Assembly: GCA_048270425.1 (NCBI GenBank)
Contig: JBLWSY010000003.1
Coordinates: 124,001-188,000, forward strand
Origin: Oceanospirillum sp048270425
Lineage (GTDB): Bacteria; Pseudomonadota; Gammaproteobacteria; Pseudomonadales; Halomonadaceae
Length of the DNA stretch: 64,000 bases
Reading direction: 5' to 3'
The translations under genes and the position numbers were made by a program. Within the stretch, counting starts at the first letter, position 1, and the number at the start of each line of letters is the position of its first letter. The notes below the pieces were generated by a model. That model was given only the letters and a program-made list of their open reading frames with translations. It ran no database searches and had not been told where the DNA came from. Shown here one piece after another: positions 63,101-64,000 of the stretch.

Positions 63101-63270
63101 CAGAAACGCAACGCGCTATCGGTACCGGTGTTTTTGGTGGCATGGTCAGCGCCACTCTACTTGCTATCTATTTTGTACCCGCTTTCTTCGTGTTCGTGAT
63201 GGGCATTCAAGAGCGCTTAACCTCGAGGAAACACTCAGACAACACAACACAAACAGAATTTAAAGGTTAG
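60139..63270 (+). CDS. adeB: AdeB-like RND multidrug efflux transporter
   Basis: A 1043-aa inner-membrane proton-coupled RND pump. N-terminus MSQFFIQRPVFAWVIALFII, the proton-relay motif GIIVDDAIVVVENVERLM near residues 404-421, and K in GLSAKNAILIVEFAK near 935. Full length for the HAE-1 family. The start at 60139 is the conserved family start; an in-frame upstream ATG at 60073 would overlap adeA by 42 bases. Forms a pump with the adaptor gene before it. The outer-membrane channel gene after it is decayed, so it must borrow one. Confidence 0.93.
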   Translation: MSQFFIQRPVFAWVIALFIILFGCISIPKLPVSRYPSIAPPTVSIMATYPGATPQAMSDGVLSLLEGELSSVKNLLYFESSADNSGSATITATFKPGTNPDLAQIDVQNQMKAVESRLPRAVRQDGLTIESATSNFLMIVGLKSDDNRYDEIALNDYLARNLVKELRLIDGVGRVQSFGAEKALRIWVDPSKLYSLGLTMNDISQAVTDQNTQITLGSIGSAPTVDGQRVTLPLTAQGQLNSVQDFANIILRANSNGSKVLLSDVAKVEIGSQSYGFLNRENGKTATAAAIQLTPGANAVKTAEAVEKRLAELSQTLPAGMSYSIPFNTAPFVKVSITKVIETLIEAMVLVFLVMYLFLQSVRYTLIPAIVAPIALLGTFTVMLLTGFSINVLTMFGMVLAIGIIVDDAIVVVENVERLMAEKGLSPKAATAKAMKEITSAIIGITLVLTAVFIPMAFASGSVGAIYKQFTLSMAVSILFSAFLALTLTPALCATLLKPVKGHHQQTGFAKWFNRGFSRMNNRYETQVGAFVSRKGFTMLIFVVLCAILILIYRQLPSSFLPEEDQGYFMTSIQLPADATTERTLAVVEKFEQHMLSRPAIESTMTVIGFGFSGSGTNAALSFTMLKDWDHRDGTSTMNELQLAEQAMADVKEGSVMQMLPPSIDELGTSSDISFFLQDRANQGYEKLRAAEAQMIELAQKSQLLKDFYSDGLPEGTSIHLAIDRQKAEVLGVSFSNISETLSAAASSTYINDFPNQGKMQQVIMQAQASARMQIEDILSLHVRNNSGGMVPLSELVTPSWSESVPQLLRFQGYPAMRIAGSAASGVSSGQAMAEIEQLAKQLPQGYAIAWTGQALQERQSSQQAPMLMALSMLVVFLVLAALYESWSIPLSVMLVVPLGLLGAVLAIVLRDMPNDVFFKVGMITVIGLSAKNAILIVEFAKQLHEQGYSLAESAIKAAKLRLRPILMTSLAFGLGVVPLMLASGASAETQRAIGTGVFGGMVSATLLAIYFVPAFFVFVMGIQERLTSRKHSDNTTQTEFKG

Positions 63271-63274
63271 TACT

Positions 63275-63543
63275 ATGCGCTTACTGATTCTTGTTATGGC
63301 TATATTGCTAACGGGAGGTTCTTTAACACCCGCGCTGACAAGCCGAGGCGCCGATACCAGAAGTCTTTACGGCACATGGAGCGTACCAGTCTCACAGCGC
63401 AGCCGAAGTGGCTTGGAGTAATATGAAAAGGCTATCCAACTGCCGTTTAAAGAAGTTACGGACGGTTTAGCGGGGCGTGCAATCTATCAACAGCAAGAAT
63501 TAAATATCGCCGTAGCGCTATTATGAAGCATTAGGAGGAGAGC
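63275..63543 (+). pseudogene. decayed outer-membrane channel gene (AdeC/OprM-like remnant)
   Basis: Only pieces of an OprM-type channel remain in about 270 bases. Frame 1 from 63275: a start MRLLILVMAILLTGGSL, matching a lipoprotein signal in which the lipobox Cys reads Gly, then a stop near 63420. A different frame gives YEKAIQLPFKEVTDGLAGR (the OprM 'YEKAIQ..F.EV.DGLA' motif) and QQELNIAVALL, and a third gives YEALGGE, the family's C-terminus. The usual length is about 470 residues, so most of the gene is lost by deletions and frameshifts. It fits position after adeB. Confidence 0.8.
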
Positions 63544-63545
63544 AT

Positions 63546-64000
63546 ATGACAAAAGTACACTTTTCATCGGTCAACAATGACGAGTTGGAAATATTTAAAT
63601 ACGAGTTACAGGAAACCTTTACGGCAGCCTTAGTCGAGCACTTCGGACCGTCTAATGGTAAACCGATACCGTCCGATGAAGATATAGACGCGTCTTTCAA
63701 AGCCCAAGGCGCAGTCATTCAGCATATATTATGTGGACAAGAGAAAGTGGGTGGAGTGGTGCTCACTATTGATAAAGAAACGCAGCACAATAGCTTGGAT
63801 CTGTTCTTTATCCACCCCAAAAACCACAGCAAAGGCCTAGGACTAGCAACCTGGAAAGCCATCGAAGCGGCTTATCCTGAGACCAAGGTATGGACAACTG
63901 TCACACCTTATTTTGAAAAAAGAAACATTCACTTCTACATCAATAAGTGTGGTTTTCATATTATAGAATTTTTCAACAAGAACCACCCTGAAAAGAATGA
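63546..64000 (+). CDS. GNAT-family N-acetyltransferase (3' end cut by window)
   Basis: A frame open to the window end (151 codons). It has the acetyl-CoA binding pattern of GNAT enzymes (FFIHPKNHSKGLGLATWKAIEAAYPE, with the R/K-x-x-G-x-G/A-like SKGLGLA) and a C-terminal FYINKCGFHIIEF typical of the fold. The ATG follows GGAGGA, which lies inside the channel-gene remnant, so it is translated from the decayed region. Substrate unknown. Confidence 0.82.
   Translation, partial: MTKVHFSSVNNDELEIFKYELQETFTAALVEHFGPSNGKPIPSDEDIDASFKAQGAVIQHILCGQEKVGGVVLTIDKETQHNSLDLFFIHPKNHSKGLGLATWKAIEAAYPETKVWTTVTPYFEKRNIHFYINKCGFHIIEFFNKNHPEKN

Noticed and set aside
1..64000. tRNA, rRNA, CRISPR array, insertion sequence or prophage genes
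   Set aside because: No tRNA-like or rRNA-like sequence, no regularly spaced direct repeats and no transposase or integrase-like protein were seen by eye.

Overview
The window looks like chromosomal DNA of a marine-type gammaproteobacterium, most likely Oceanospirillales (an Amphritea, Neptunomonas or Marinobacterium relative). This is inferred from gene content: a SUF-only Fe-S operon with an Rrf2 regulator, a class I PHA synthase, PutA without a DNA-binding domain beside an Lrp-type regulator, OxyR with AhpC/AhpF, and many c-di-GMP genes. No tRNA, rRNA, CRISPR array or transposase was seen.

Layout. 0-2.5 kb: glutathione-dependent formaldehyde oxidation (adhC-fghA) with a divergent LysR regulator. 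2.6-5.5 kb: an orphan amino-acid-binding protein followed by a membrane diguanylate cyclase (DGC). 5.6-10.2 kb: peroxide defence (ahpC, ahpF, then gcvR and oxyR), with an OxyR-type palindrome before ahpC. 10.2-15.6 kb: putA and its divergent Lrp-family gene; downstream of putA lies a gene-poor stretch packed with hairpins that ends in an intrinsic terminator and is a candidate noncoding RNA. 15.7-24 kb: a Sel1-repeat protein, two DGCs, transporters and a second Lrp-type regulator. 24-34.7 kb: a chemoreceptor, a sodium:alanine symporter, a hybrid histidine kinase, a REC-HATPase protein and a Kef-type antiporter. 34.8-39.2 kb: an operon of an orphan lipoprotein solute-binding protein, a PAS-GGDEF DGC and a DGC with a c-type heme motif. 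40-43.3 kb: a ferritin-like DUF2383-type protein and two tandem EAL-HDOD proteins. 43.4-50.1 kb: the suf operon (Rrf2 regulator, sufB, C, D, S, T, Rieske ferredoxin) with an IscR type-1-like operator and an elaborate inverted-repeat element between sufB and sufC. 50.5-54.3 kb: PHA synthase with a histone-H1-like tail, and a PepSY membrane protein. 54.4-56.6 kb: an SmvA-like efflux pump with a divergent TetR regulator. 57-64 kb: an AdeRS-AdeAB-like two-component system and RND pump, a heavily deleted outer-membrane-channel remnant, and a GNAT acetyltransferase cut by the window end; this last segment reads as more AT-rich and is probably acquired.

Two themes stand out. First, c-di-GMP signalling is dense: five GGDEF proteins and two EAL-HDOD proteins, with two of the GGDEF genes directly following orphan periplasmic binding proteins. 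Second, several intergenic regions hold strong, unexplained RNA- or DNA-level structure (after putA, sufB-sufC, before the two binding-protein genes, and over the Sel1-gene ribosome binding site).
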